Notes under the pieces: model-generated | What the model was told of the DNA's origin: nothing | Database searches by the model: none | What the model saw: the letters and a program-made list of their open reading frames with translations, nothing else | Shown: positions 41,677-50,079 of the stretch, piece by piece | Layout: each line of letters opens with the position of its first letter | Position numbering within the stretch: the first letter of the stretch is position 1 | Position numbers and translations under genes: made by a program | DNA from: Prolixibacteraceae bacterium | GTDB taxonomy: Bacteria > Bacteroidota > Bacteroidia > Bacteroidales > Prolixibacteraceae | Direction: 5' to 3' | Assembly (NCBI GenBank): GCA_023229575.1 | Contig: JALNYZ010000003.1 | Span: 124,001-188,000 of the forward strand | Length of the DNA stretch: 64,000 nt

Positions 41677-44112
41677 ATGCCCATGAAAAAAATTGTTTTC
41701 ATTCTCCTCGGATTGTTTTCGTCTCTCATTTCAAAGGCCAGTGAGGCTGATCTTGTCATTCCACAATTGTCTCCCCAGCAAAACAACCTTTTGTTGATGG
41801 GATTTGTGGTCTGCTTTCTCGGAATCGTCTTTGGCCTTTATATATTTTTCAAAATAAAACGGATGGCCGCGCATCCCTCCATGCTTGAGGTATCGGAGGT
41901 TATATTCGAAACATGCAAGACTTACCTGGTACAACAGGGGAAATTTATCGTCGTTTTGTTCGTTGTAATTGGCAGTATCATTGGTTTTTACTTTGGATTC
42001 CTTCAGAATTATTTGTTATCGCAAGTGGCGCTCATTCTTTTTTGGACCATGGTTGGAATCCTGGGATCGTACAGTGTTGCATGGTTTGGGATCAGGATGA
42101 ATACCTATGCCAATAGCCGGATGGCATTTGCCTCCCTACAGAGAAAGCCGGTAAAATTGCTGAATATTCCGTTGGATGCCGGGATGAGCATTGGCGTCAT
42201 GTTAATTTGCGTTGAGCTTATTATGATGCTGATTATCTTGCTGTTTGTCCCCAGGGAGATGGCTGGAGCCGCATTTATCGGGTTTGCCATAGGCGAATCG
42301 TTGGGGGCAAGCGCGCTTCGTATCGCGGGAGGAATTTTCACCAAAATTGCCGATATAGGCAGTGATTTGATGAAAATCTATTTCAAGATCAGGGAAGACG
42401 ATCCCAGAAATCCGGGGGTTATCGCGGATTGCGCCGGGGACAATGCCGGCGACAGTGTGGGACCGACCGCAGATGGTTTTGAAACCTACGGTGTAACCGG
42501 AGTTGCGTTGATCAGCTTTATTGTGCTTGCCATCGGGCAAAGTTTGCCGGAGAGTGAGAAGATCATGTTCCAAAGCACCTTTCTGACCTGGATTTTTTCC
42601 ATGCGGATTTTGATGGTTATTACATCCATCGGGGCATTTCACCTGAACAAGCAGTTTACCAAACTCTTTCATGAGAACAAAGAGGACATAGATTTCGAGG
42701 AGCCCCTTACCATGCTGGTTTGGCTTACTTCACTTATTTCGATCGTGGTAACATTTATCACAAGTTACTATCTGATTGGGCATCTGCCTGGTTATCTGTG
42801 GGTAACCCTTTCAGCAATCATCAGTTGCGGAACTTTTGGCGCAGCGCTAATTCCAGAAATCACCAAAATATTTACCAGTCCAAAATCGACCCATGTGGCT
42901 GAGACAGTTGCCGCTTCCCGCGAAGGCGGGGCATCGCTTAACATCCTTTCCGGTCTCGTTGCGGGAAATTTCAGCGCTTTCTGGCTGGGACTCGTCTTTG
43001 TCCTATTGATGTTCATTTCCTATATCGCCAGTGGCTACATTCCAAACAACCTGATGGTTTACCCTTCGATATTTGCTTTTGGACTGGTCGCATTCGGTTT
43101 TTTGGGGATGGGACCAGTCACCATTGCTGTGGATAGTTATGGTCCGGTTACCGATAATGCGCAATCCATTTATGAGCTTTCGCTGATCGAAAAAATCCCG
43201 AATATTGAACGTGAAATCGAGAAGGACTATGGTTTCAAACCTGATTTCGAGAAGGCGAAGCATTACCTGGAAGCCAACGACGGCGCTGGAAATACGTTCA
43301 AAGCCACTGCAAAGCCTGTGCTGATCGGGACCGCTGTGGTAGGAGCCTCCACCATGATCTTCTCCCTTATTCTGATTATTCAGAAAAACCTGGGTGTGCA
43401 GCCTGAACTCCTGCTAAGTATCCTTAATCCCTATACAATTATGGGCTTTCTGGCTGGGGGAAGTGTCGTTTTCTGGTTCACAGGCGCCTCCATACAAGCC
43501 GTTACGGCCGGTGCTTACAGGGCAGTCCAGTATATCAAGGACAACATTAATCTGAATTTTGATGCTGATGCCAAGGCCTCTGTAGCGACTTCCAAGGAGG
43601 TAGTACGGATCTGCACCAACTACGCACATGCAGGTATGATCAACATATTTATTGCCATCTTCTCATTCGCTTTGGCCTTTGCTTTCTTTTCCGCTCCATC
43701 TGGTTGGGCCCAGCCAGGAAGTACCGACGGGAATATGTCGGTCTCCTTTTTCGTCAGCTACCTCATCTCACTGGCCGTCTTCGGACTATTTCAGGCGATT
43801 TTTATGGCCAATGCAGGTGGATGCTGGGACAATACCAAGAAGGTCTGCGAAGTTGACCTGAATGAGAAGGGTACACCTTTGCATGACGCGACAGTGGTTG
43901 GCGATACCGTTGGCGACCCGTTTAAGGATACTTCATCTGTAGCTTTGAATCCGATCATCAAATTTACAACCCTTTTCGGACTTCTCGCGATGGAAATAGC
44001 TATCAACAAGAGTTTCAGGTCGATATCCCCCTATGTTGGCGTAGTCTTCCTGATGATTGCGCTTGTTTTTGTCTACCGCTCATTCTACCAAATGAGGATC
44101 ATCAAGGAATAG
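41677..44112 (+). CDS. hppA: Membrane-bound ion-translocating pyrophosphatase, divergent type
   Basis: About 811 residues and some 16 membrane helices. The protein hydrolyses pyrophosphate and pumps H+ and/or Na+. Catalytic loops are present: EDDPRNPGVIADCAGDNAGD, then SVGPTADGFETYGVT; VAVDSYGPVTDNAQSIYEL-like text at about 480; GGCWDNTKKVCE and DTVGDPFKDTSSVALNPIIK near the end. Canonical enzymes read DNVGDCAGMAADLFE in the first loop and carry a D-x7-K-x-E motif before it. Here the loop differs and that motif is disrupted by one residue (DLMKIYFKIRED). This suggests the divergent subgroup rather than ordinary Bacteroidota Na+/H+ pumps. The upstream TTG at 41632 overlaps the promoter, so ATG 41677 is chosen. 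Confidence 0.9.
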   Translation: MPMKKIVFILLGLFSSLISKASEADLVIPQLSPQQNNLLLMGFVVCFLGIVFGLYIFFKIKRMAAHPSMLEVSEVIFETCKTYLVQQGKFIVVLFVVIGSIIGFYFGFLQNYLLSQVALILFWTMVGILGSYSVAWFGIRMNTYANSRMAFASLQRKPVKLLNIPLDAGMSIGVMLICVELIMMLIILLFVPREMAGAAFIGFAIGESLGASALRIAGGIFTKIADIGSDLMKIYFKIREDDPRNPGVIADCAGDNAGDSVGPTADGFETYGVTGVALISFIVLAIGQSLPESEKIMFQSTFLTWIFSMRILMVITSIGAFHLNKQFTKLFHENKEDIDFEEPLTMLVWLTSLISIVVTFITSYYLIGHLPGYLWVTLSAIISCGTFGAALIPEITKIFTSPKSTHVAETVAASREGGASLNILSGLVAGNFSAFWLGLVFVLLMFISYIASGYIPNNLMVYPSIFAFGLVAFGFLGMGPVTIAVDSYGPVTDNAQSIYELSLIEKIPNIEREIEKDYGFKPDFEKAKHYLEANDGAGNTFKATAKPVLIGTAVVGASTMIFSLILIIQKNLGVQPELLLSILNPYTIMGFLAGGSVVFWFTGASIQAVTAGAYRAVQYIKDNINLNFDADAKASVATSKEVVRICTNYAHAGMINIFIAIFSFALAFAFFSAPSGWAQPGSTDGNMSVSFFVSYLISLAVFGLFQAIFMANAGGCWDNTKKVCEVDLNEKGTPLHDATVVGDTVGDPFKDTSSVALNPIIKFTTLFGLLAMEIAINKSFRSISPYVGVVFLMIALVFVYRSFYQMRIIKE

Positions 44113-45532
44113 GGTGATCCGTTGGGGATTTTAGAACCGCCTCGTCAATGGCTAGGGAAAGTTTTCCGGAAAAGAGCAGATTTGCCTTGACAGATTCAGG
44201 AGTGAGTATCAGATCTGAAACGCTGATTCCTGTTAAAAGACTATTGAGTTCAAAGCCATACCCAAGTTTCCGGTGGTTTAGGTAACCCTGGAGGTTGTTT
44301 TCAATCTCCCTGACGTTGCTTTTGAATGGAATGGCAATGGCCTCCGTCAAGGTCCGTTCCATTTTTCCGTTGAATAGCCATTTGGCCGATTTCATCCACA
44401 CATTCCTTGTTTTCAGGTCAAATTTGAGGTTTTTTATCCTCAAAGTGGTATCGGCCGGATGAAAATAGGGAGTACCTGTCAGGTAGATCGTGCCTTTGAT
44501 GCTTCCCTTTACTTTGGTTTCGACAGTAAGAAGTCCATTCGAACCATAGACCCGCAATGACTCGAATTTAAGTCGCTTATCTCCAAATGTATAGACCGAA
44601 TCGCGGAGCTCTTCAAGGGTAATCCGTTCAATGGAAGGGTAGGGAATATCGGTCAACAGGTTGATACGAAAGGTATCGCTGGGACTCTCAAAAGCGTGAA
44701 GATTGGGAAGCGGAGTTACCTTACCGACAGGTGGTAGTTTGTCGAGCATGCATTCGATGTCGGCCTTTACCTTAGCCCCAAAGCGGATGTGTCCGTTGCT
44801 TCCTTTGATGGGCAGAAGGGAGATGGAGGCGGGTGTCATGGATAACCATGCATTGTAATTTCCGGGTATTTTCATCGGCTCAAACATCATTTGCCATCCA
44901 TTTTCGGCATACTGTTTGAAATTCAGGCTACCAACTATTGTCTCATCAATCTTTTTGGAATAGCTGTCGAGATTGACCTTTAGCAAGATGGAGACTATCG
45001 GCGTAACCGGGATGGTTATTCCGCCGATCTTCAGCGTCGGTTTCTTAGTCCACTCATAATCGTCGGATGAGGTGATGGTTTTAATGCTCCAGTCGCTGTT
45101 GACCAATAGTTTGGTTTTGAATTTCAGGTTGATCTCTCCGGTTGCTTCAACAATATCCCCGATAGGACGATTGAAGGCTACCATGAAAACCGATTTTTTG
45201 ATGGAGACGCGCAAGGGAATTTCCCAGGAGAGGAGATCGTCTTGCAGGGAGATTTTGATCAGCCCGTTTTTCCAGGCCTTGAGCATCAGGTTGTCCCCTC
45301 CGTTATCCGTGAGGCTGTTGTCGTCGTACAAGACACTGTCGGTATTGCTATTGACCAGCGACTCCAGGCGGGCTACCTCCAGATCGGCGAACAGACTTAT
45401 CGCTGAGGTCTGGGGCTTTACCGGAACATAGTTGTATTTTTCGGCAGGCATCTGCGGTTCAATAGTTTTGCAACCCACCATTACAATCACGGTTAGCAGG
45501 AGAACCGTTGTATTAAAGATAAATTTTCTCAA
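44102..45532 (-). CDS. DUF4403 family lipoprotein
   Basis: A 476-residue lipoprotein (lipobox VMVGC, Cys near residue 21) of the DUF4403 family. It is made of repeated long amphipathic strands resembling the BPI/TULIP-like or AsmA-like lipid-binding folds (VARLESLVNSNTDSVLYDD; AENGWQMMFEPMKIPGN; DSVYTFGDKRLKFESLRVYG). Its C-terminal 11 nt overlap the convergent hppA gene. Function is unknown; a periplasmic lipid-handling role is an inference from the fold. Confidence 0.85.
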   Translation of the reverse strand: MRKFIFNTTVLLLTVIVMVGCKTIEPQMPAEKYNYVPVKPQTSAISLFADLEVARLESLVNSNTDSVLYDDNSLTDNGGDNLMLKAWKNGLIKISLQDDLLSWEIPLRVSIKKSVFMVAFNRPIGDIVEATGEINLKFKTKLLVNSDWSIKTITSSDDYEWTKKPTLKIGGITIPVTPIVSILLKVNLDSYSKKIDETIVGSLNFKQYAENGWQMMFEPMKIPGNYNAWLSMTPASISLLPIKGSNGHIRFGAKVKADIECMLDKLPPVGKVTPLPNLHAFESPSDTFRINLLTDIPYPSIERITLEELRDSVYTFGDKRLKFESLRVYGSNGLLTVETKVKGSIKGTIYLTGTPYFHPADTTLRIKNLKFDLKTRNVWMKSAKWLFNGKMERTLTEAIAIPFKSNVREIENNLQGYLNHRKLGYGFELNSLLTGISVSDLILTPESVKANLLFSGKLSLAIDEAVLKSPTDHPIP

Positions 45533-45651
45533 TTCGTTGTCGATTAAATTCGTGGGCGAAGTTACAAATAGTTAGACTTTCACCACGAAGGACCCTAAGG
45601 GAAACACAAAGGTCACGAAAAAAGACAAACATTTGTTTTTGGTGAAATGCT

Positions 45652-45837
45652 GATCCCCCTCGTTTGCAACGAGGGGTTTGTTGCTATGAGTTTTTAACTC
45701 TTACCTCAAACGCATCCTTCCTTTGGTTCGTTTTTCGGATAATTAAAGCCTCAGCTGGATTATGGCGGATATCGCTGAGTAGTGTTTGTCGTTGCAAACG
45801 ACAGACCACTAACCCCTCGTTGCAAACGAGGGGGATC
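45652..45837. repeat. REP/BIME-like element with perfect 27-bp terminal inverted repeats
   Basis: Positions 45652-45678 and 45811-45837 are exact reverse complements. Each arm is itself a hairpin (CCCCTCGTT-TGC-AACGAGGGG). Next to the right arm is an imperfect smaller hairpin, TGTCGTT-GCA-AACGACA, preceded by GAGTAG. GTAG plus hairpin is the classic head of REP sequences mobilised by RAYT transposases. About 130 nt between the arms has no ORF. No transposase is in the window. Confidence 0.7.
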
Positions 45838-45973
45838 GTGACTCTTCGAAAAATGCGGCTATACCAAATGCGCCCATTTTAAGAATGTGGGGGAAAAATT
45901 CAACAGGGTGCTGGATGTGGTGGCGTACCAGAAGGAGATTGGGTGAAACTCACATCACTGGAGTTCCTTCGAT

Positions 45974-46226
45974 GGCGACAGATTGCTTCTCGCAGTCGGC
46001 GGATCGCAATGAGGGTGATTGCTGTATCGTGAGAGGTGACAAGGCGACAGATTGCTTCCCGCTCGTGCCTCGCGGTCGCAATGACGGTCGTTGGTTGTTC
46101 GGTTGGATGAGGTGAGGGGTGGGTGACAATTAACAACAAATCATATTTTCTGACCCACCCCTCGCCTCATCCAACGCCCCCTATGCGGTATTCGTCATAG
46201 GAGGTACGCCGGTGCAATCTGTCGCC
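45974..46226. repeat. Cluster of GGCGACAGATTGC repeats and a long hairpin
   Basis: Two direct copies of a roughly 43-nt unit (45974-46016 and 46043-46088) begin GGCGACAGATTGCTTC and end GCAATGA-GGT. A shortened inverted copy (GCAATCTGTCGCC) is at 46214-46226. Between them, 46102-46124 pairs with 46153-46175 to form a roughly 22-bp stem with one mismatch (GTTGGATGAGG... / ...CCTCATCCAAC). Together with the element at 45652, this fills a 717-nt gap that has no gene. Confidence 0.6.
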
Positions 46227-46249
46227 TTCAGTAGGATATTTGTATTGTT

Positions 46250-47017
46250 TTACTTGTTTTCCAATGAATGAGGAAGCATCAACAAAAATGGAATGCACTT
46301 GTCGTAATTTAGTTCGTAATAGTTTACCCCTAAATTGATGTTGTCGTAATAATCCGTTTGATGCTCCTTGTAATACTTCTCAGAGGATAACTTCCAAAAA
46401 TCCTTGCCAAGCTTTTCTGCCAAAAACCATTTTTCGAGTAACCTTGCCGCGCGGCCGTTTCCATCCCTGAATGGATGTATATGGGCGAATTTGAGATGGA
46501 TCAATGACGCGAAATAAAACGCTTCCGGTTTGGATAGCTCCATTTTTAGCAAAGCGCCCAAATCGACAAAAAAATCACCCATTGTCACTTTTACAAGTTC
46601 CGGTTCAATGGCAAGGTAAACCAATCCCGATTGACCAAACACACCCACTTTCTCATCGCGGTATTTCCCCTGTTTGCTTTTAATCACCAGCGTTTTGGCA
46701 AAAATCTTGTGGCATTGCAGGAAGTTCTTTTCAGTCAAAGGATTGGATTGTGCATATTCATAAGCGAGTATGAGATTCTCAATTTCCTGAATCTCCTTTT
46801 GGGGCTTAAATTTCCCATGTGAGAACTTAAAATTCATGAAGGAGTTCAAATCGATACTGTTCCCCTCTATGTTGGACGAATAAACAGCCGAAGCCTGTGT
46901 TTTGTAACCTAAATCGGTACTTTTTTCCGCAAAATCAAACAGCTCAACAAGTTTGTCGATTTGATACCCGATTAAACCCTGGTATTGATTGAGATATTTA
47001 TCGTTGGTTATTCTCAT
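46250..47017 (-). CDS. Fic/DOC family protein (class II, N-terminal inhibitory motif)
   Basis: A 255-residue protein. The Fic core motif is HIHPFRDGNGRAARLLEKWF, with catalytic His181, Asp and GNGR phosphate loop intact. An N-terminal SSNIEGN (47-53) matches the inhibitory S-x-x-x-E-G motif whose Glu blocks ATP gamma-phosphate binding in class II Fic proteins. Such enzymes AMPylate protein Ser/Thr/Tyr side chains. No HTH domain is fused and no antitoxin gene adjoins, so self-inhibition is the likely control. It is surrounded by repeats, consistent with an acquired gene. Confidence 0.88.
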   Translation of the reverse strand: MRITNDKYLNQYQGLIGYQIDKLVELFDFAEKSTDLGYKTQASAVYSSNIEGNSIDLNSFMNFKFSHGKFKPQKEIQEIENLILAYEYAQSNPLTEKNFLQCHKIFAKTLVIKSKQGKYRDEKVGVFGQSGLVYLAIEPELVKVTMGDFFVDLGALLKMELSKPEAFYFASLIHLKFAHIHPFRDGNGRAARLLEKWFLAEKLGKDFWKLSSEKYYKEHQTDYYDNINLGVNYYELNYDKCIPFLLMLPHSLENK

Positions 47018-47054
47018 TGCTCCATTTTATACCAAAGTTAACATTTTTAGCGAT

Positions 47055-47246
47055 TTATATGGGTATCGCGCTGGCTTCCCAGGTAAGGACATTCTTTTTT
47101 TTGTTCAGTGCTTTCCCATTAAACTCATCTTGCCAGATTAGTTTCCAGGTTTTTGTGTCCCCTTCCGTTGTAATTTGGCCGGATAATGAATTGTTGTTGA
47201 GGAAGAAGAAGGCGAGAAGGAGAATGGGGAGATATGGTTTTTTCAT
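47055..47246 (-). pseudogene. GH16 (laminarinase-like) gene, N-terminal remnant
   Basis: A 63-codon minus-strand frame encodes a signal peptide (KKPYLPILLLAFFFLNNNSL, then SGQ) followed by WKLIWQDEFNGKALNKK. The W-x-L-(I/V)-W-x-D-E-F-N-G motif is the start of glycoside hydrolase family 16 beta-glucanases. The frame ends after TWEASAIPI, and no catalytic E-x-D-x-x-E is found nearby. The remaining roughly 200 residues are lost. Confidence 0.6.
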
Positions 47247-47409
47247 AATGGATAATTTGTGGGTAATTGAGTGACTTAACTTCTCCTATAAAACGATAAG
47301 GTCCGACGTTCTGCGGCTACCCGCAGGTAGGGTTATTAAAGTTAATCTACTTTTGACTGGCATGATTGCACTGGTTGCAGGTATTTGCTATTAGCAGGTC
47401 GTTCTTCTT

Positions 47410-48189
47410 TTATTTTTTATTACTCCTGTCAAAACTTATTGGAAAGATCCACCAATTGTATACTTTCCCATGTCTGTAAATAACAGGCCATTCTGGGATT
47501 GATTTCACTATTCGAATTGCCTCCCTGTCATATAATTCATTCACACCTATTACAATCCTTACACTATCAATCATCCCAAGACCGTCAGCAGATATAGCCT
47601 GGACAAAAACCTTTCTTTTTATAGAATCAGCTTCCGGCAAATTTCCCCAATTAATATTGTTTTGAATGAGGTCTTTTAAATGAAATTGATCTTTTAAAGG
47701 TTTAGTTTTTGTATTGTCACATTTTGCAACAGAAATAATTTTCCCTTTAGAAATCCTAAAGGCTAACTCATATTCAAATGTGGATTCAGTAAATAAAACC
47801 CCCCCGCAATAAAGCATTTTCCCGTATGGAGCATAGAGTGTTGTATCTATCCAATCGGCAAGTACTAACCCTTTGTCATATTTTTCCGGAAATACAGCTT
47901 TAAGGTCTGCCGTTGTATTTTCGTCGTTTATCGACTGAAGGTAGAAGTGATCGTCTTGAACAATCCAAATACAGTTGTAGGGTGCTGCGTCAAACATCCT
48001 GATTACTTTGTCATTTGCGTTTTCACCAAAAATAGGCGTAATCTTCCATTCTTTGAATCTTGAATTAAATTGCAGAGGGTACTCATATAGGTCATAAGTA
48101 ACGCCTTTGTATATAATCTTATCAGCCTTGGAAGTGGTGTACAGACCAAACAATAAAAACATGATTAGTAAAAGAGTACCTATTCTCAT
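47410..48189 (-). CDS. Secreted hypothetical protein with a TonB-C-like C-terminal segment
   Basis: A 259-residue protein with a signal peptide (about 1-22). The N-terminal two thirds resemble small DKNYY-like repeats (VIRMFDAAPYNCIWIVQDDH; YDKGLVLADWIDTTLYAPYG) but I cannot assign a family firmly. The end (VFVQAISADGLGMIDSVRIV, then AIRIVKSIPEWP) resembles the TonB C-terminal fold (x-x-D-G-x-(I/V)-x-x-V-x-(I/V), ending in a-(I/V)-R-(I/V)-x-x-x-x-P-x-W). It has no TonB membrane anchor. Function is unknown. Confidence 0.65.
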   Translation of the reverse strand: MRIGTLLLIMFLLFGLYTTSKADKIIYKGVTYDLYEYPLQFNSRFKEWKITPIFGENANDKVIRMFDAAPYNCIWIVQDDHFYLQSINDENTTADLKAVFPEKYDKGLVLADWIDTTLYAPYGKMLYCGGVLFTESTFEYELAFRISKGKIISVAKCDNTKTKPLKDQFHLKDLIQNNINWGNLPEADSIKRKVFVQAISADGLGMIDSVRIVIGVNELYDREAIRIVKSIPEWPVIYRHGKVYNWWIFPISFDRSNKK

Positions 48190-48479
48190 TTTGTGTCGTT
48201 TTTTGAATGCTTGCTAACGTGTTTAACCTTACCTTAGGTGTTGCTATTTTTCAAATAAATACAAGCCGTGTTAATATGCTGTAATCTGAAAAATAGACTT
48301 ATGGCTTCTCATTTCAATTTTAGGTTTTTGAGTCAGGTCTTTTCCCCAGATCAGTTTCGCTCGGTCGCTGTTTAACAAAACTAAGTAATAATTAATTGGA
48401 AATCAAAATTTTCCGATATTTTTTTGGCGATAGGCATTAATTTATTACCCTTTGCATTCTTCCAATAAGTTGCTAATTT

Positions 48480-48791
48480 GTAGAGCCGTCTGGCTGGACG
48501 GCTTCTTCATTATCGCCCTGCAAGCTTGTACAGCCGCCCGGCCGGGCGGCCCTTCACGGGAGTAGCATGAATTTTGATGAGGCGTCTTGCCTGCTATAAG
48601 ATTGCTGCGTGAAATGCAGAGGATTGCCTTTCCCTGCAAGCATTTCATATTGTGGCAACAATTTGGAAGGGATTCCCGGCCAGGGCGCTAAAAAGATCGC
48701 AGATGGAATAATGAAGAGCCGCCCGCAATGCGAGCCATGAAGATTGCAGCTGCGATGTTGAGGAGCCGCCCGGCCGGGCGGCTGTACAGAG
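48480..48791. repeat. GC-rich REP/BIME-like element with perfect 24-bp terminal inverted repeats
   Basis: 48527-48550 and 48768-48791 are exact reverse complements. Each contains the 18-bp perfect palindrome GCCGCCCGGCCGGGCGGC next to TGTACA. Just left is GTAG (48480-48483) with the imperfect hairpin AGCCGTC-tggctg-GACGGCT. This repeats the architecture of the element at 45652: GTAG, weak hairpin, strong palindrome. A degenerate copy (GAGCCGCCCGCAATGCG) lies at about 48717. The GC content is far above the flanking DNA. No ORF is supported. Confidence 0.7.
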
Positions 48792-48808
48792 ATTATCCCA
48801 TCAAATTA

Positions 48809-49522
48809 CTATTCCCGCACCATGGGGACAAATTGTACGGACAAAGTCGCCGTTTTTCGTATTTTGCCACCTCTTTTTTCCAGTAAATAGAGAACCTGGT
48901 TGAAAGGCTTCCCAACGGGTATGATCATTTTTCCACCTTCTGAAAGTTGCTGAACCAACGATTGGGGTATGTTGGTCGGCGCACAAGTCACGATGATGGC
49001 ATCAAATGGGGCATACTCCTTCCACCCCTGGTAGCCATCGCCAATTTTAACTTTGATGTTGGAATAGCCCTCCTCTGCAAATACTTTTTTTGACTGCTCC
49101 CCCAAAGCGCCAATAATTTCAATGGTATAAACCTCTTTGTAAAGCAGCGAAAGAATGGCAGCCTGATACCCGGAACCAGTGCCAATTTCCAAAACTTTTT
49201 TGGTGGGTTCTGGATTTAGTATTTCTGTCATGTAAGCCACAATATAAGGTTGCGATATGGTCTGATTATGTCCAATTGGCAATGGCCTGTCATCATAAGA
49301 GAAGCTTTTGTATTCATCGGGAACAAATTTATGTCGTTGAACGTCCATCAAGGCACCCAAAACCCTCGGGTTATGAATGCCTCTCTCTTTGATTTGTTGT
49401 TCAACCATTGTTTTCCGCTGGAGAAAATATTTGTCTTTTTTAAAATCCTGTCCATTCAAACAATTGACGGTAATACAAACAAGGATCAGACCTAACGCGG
49501 CAAGTTTTTGCTGGGTGTTCAT
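48809..49522 (-). CDS. pcm: Protein-L-isoaspartate O-methyltransferase with a signal peptide
   Basis: A 237-residue Pcm family protein. PCMT motifs are clear: the active-site region YDDRPLPIGHNQTISQPYIV, SAM motif I KVLEIGTGSGYQAAIL, and APFDAIIVTCAPTNIPQSLV and GGKMIIPVG later. The enzyme methylates isoaspartyl residues to start repair of aged proteins. Unusually, it begins with a hydrophobic export signal (LAALGLILVCITVNCLNGQ), which also has a weak lipobox-like Cys. ATG at 49522 is chosen because it directly precedes that signal; 49555 would add 11 residues. Confidence 0.9.
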   Translation of the reverse strand: MNTQQKLAALGLILVCITVNCLNGQDFKKDKYFLQRKTMVEQQIKERGIHNPRVLGALMDVQRHKFVPDEYKSFSYDDRPLPIGHNQTISQPYIVAYMTEILNPEPTKKVLEIGTGSGYQAAILSLLYKEVYTIEIIGALGEQSKKVFAEEGYSNIKVKIGDGYQGWKEYAPFDAIIVTCAPTNIPQSLVQQLSEGGKMIIPVGKPFNQVLYLLEKRGGKIRKTATLSVQFVPMVRE

Positions 49523-50079
49523 ATCAAATTGATTTGTTCCTTTTGCGGTAAACAAATTTAATCAATAATTACTTAGAAAGTCATACTTCCCTAAACTTGT
49601 CAGCTTGATAATTGGAATAAAGGATTATCCGCTGACAGACAGATTCCTATCATCAGTCAACATTCATCTTTGGGACCAGCCTGACAACTAGGGTTTCAAC
49701 AACAGCAATTCCAAATTTGGAGGTGCTATGGAATGGGTCGGAAAATATTTCTTCCAGACCCGGCAAAAAAGACAATTGAAAGGTATCTCGGTCGACCTCG
49801 GGCTCATCTATAAAACAGCAGGTTTTCTTCCTGAAGAGGTTAAATTGCAGAAACATTTTGGATAAGGATGGGAACCAGTTTCGCCTTGGACAAATAATAA
49901 ATTGTTGGTAATTAATTGCAAGAATGATTCGCCTCCCCGAAACATTTTTGTACTAAATTCAGTTATATATATAAATGTTTTCATGCGGTACTGGACTGAA
50001 CTTAGCTGATATTGTCAGCATTAACCTAAACGTATGGGCCATTTTCATAAGCTCATCTTGATTGAATCCCATTTTTTGA
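49523..50079. other. Intergenic region between pcm and the CHASE kinase
   Basis: About 557 nt. Two short opposed frames overlap (49653-49856 minus; 49727-49864 plus, which would encode MEWVGKYFFQTRQKRQLKG...). Neither has a recognisable motif, so I call neither. The last 130 nt is AT-rich and should contain the kinase promoter. Confidence 0.35.

Noticed and set aside
42202..42672. 156-codon minus-strand frame inside hppA
   Set aside because: Antisense shadow with no recognisable features. The sense strand encodes catalytic loops of the pyrophosphatase.
49653..49864. Two overlapping short ORFs on opposite strands between pcm and the CHASE kinase
   Set aside because: Neither shows a known motif or signal and they exclude each other. 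There is no basis for choosing one.
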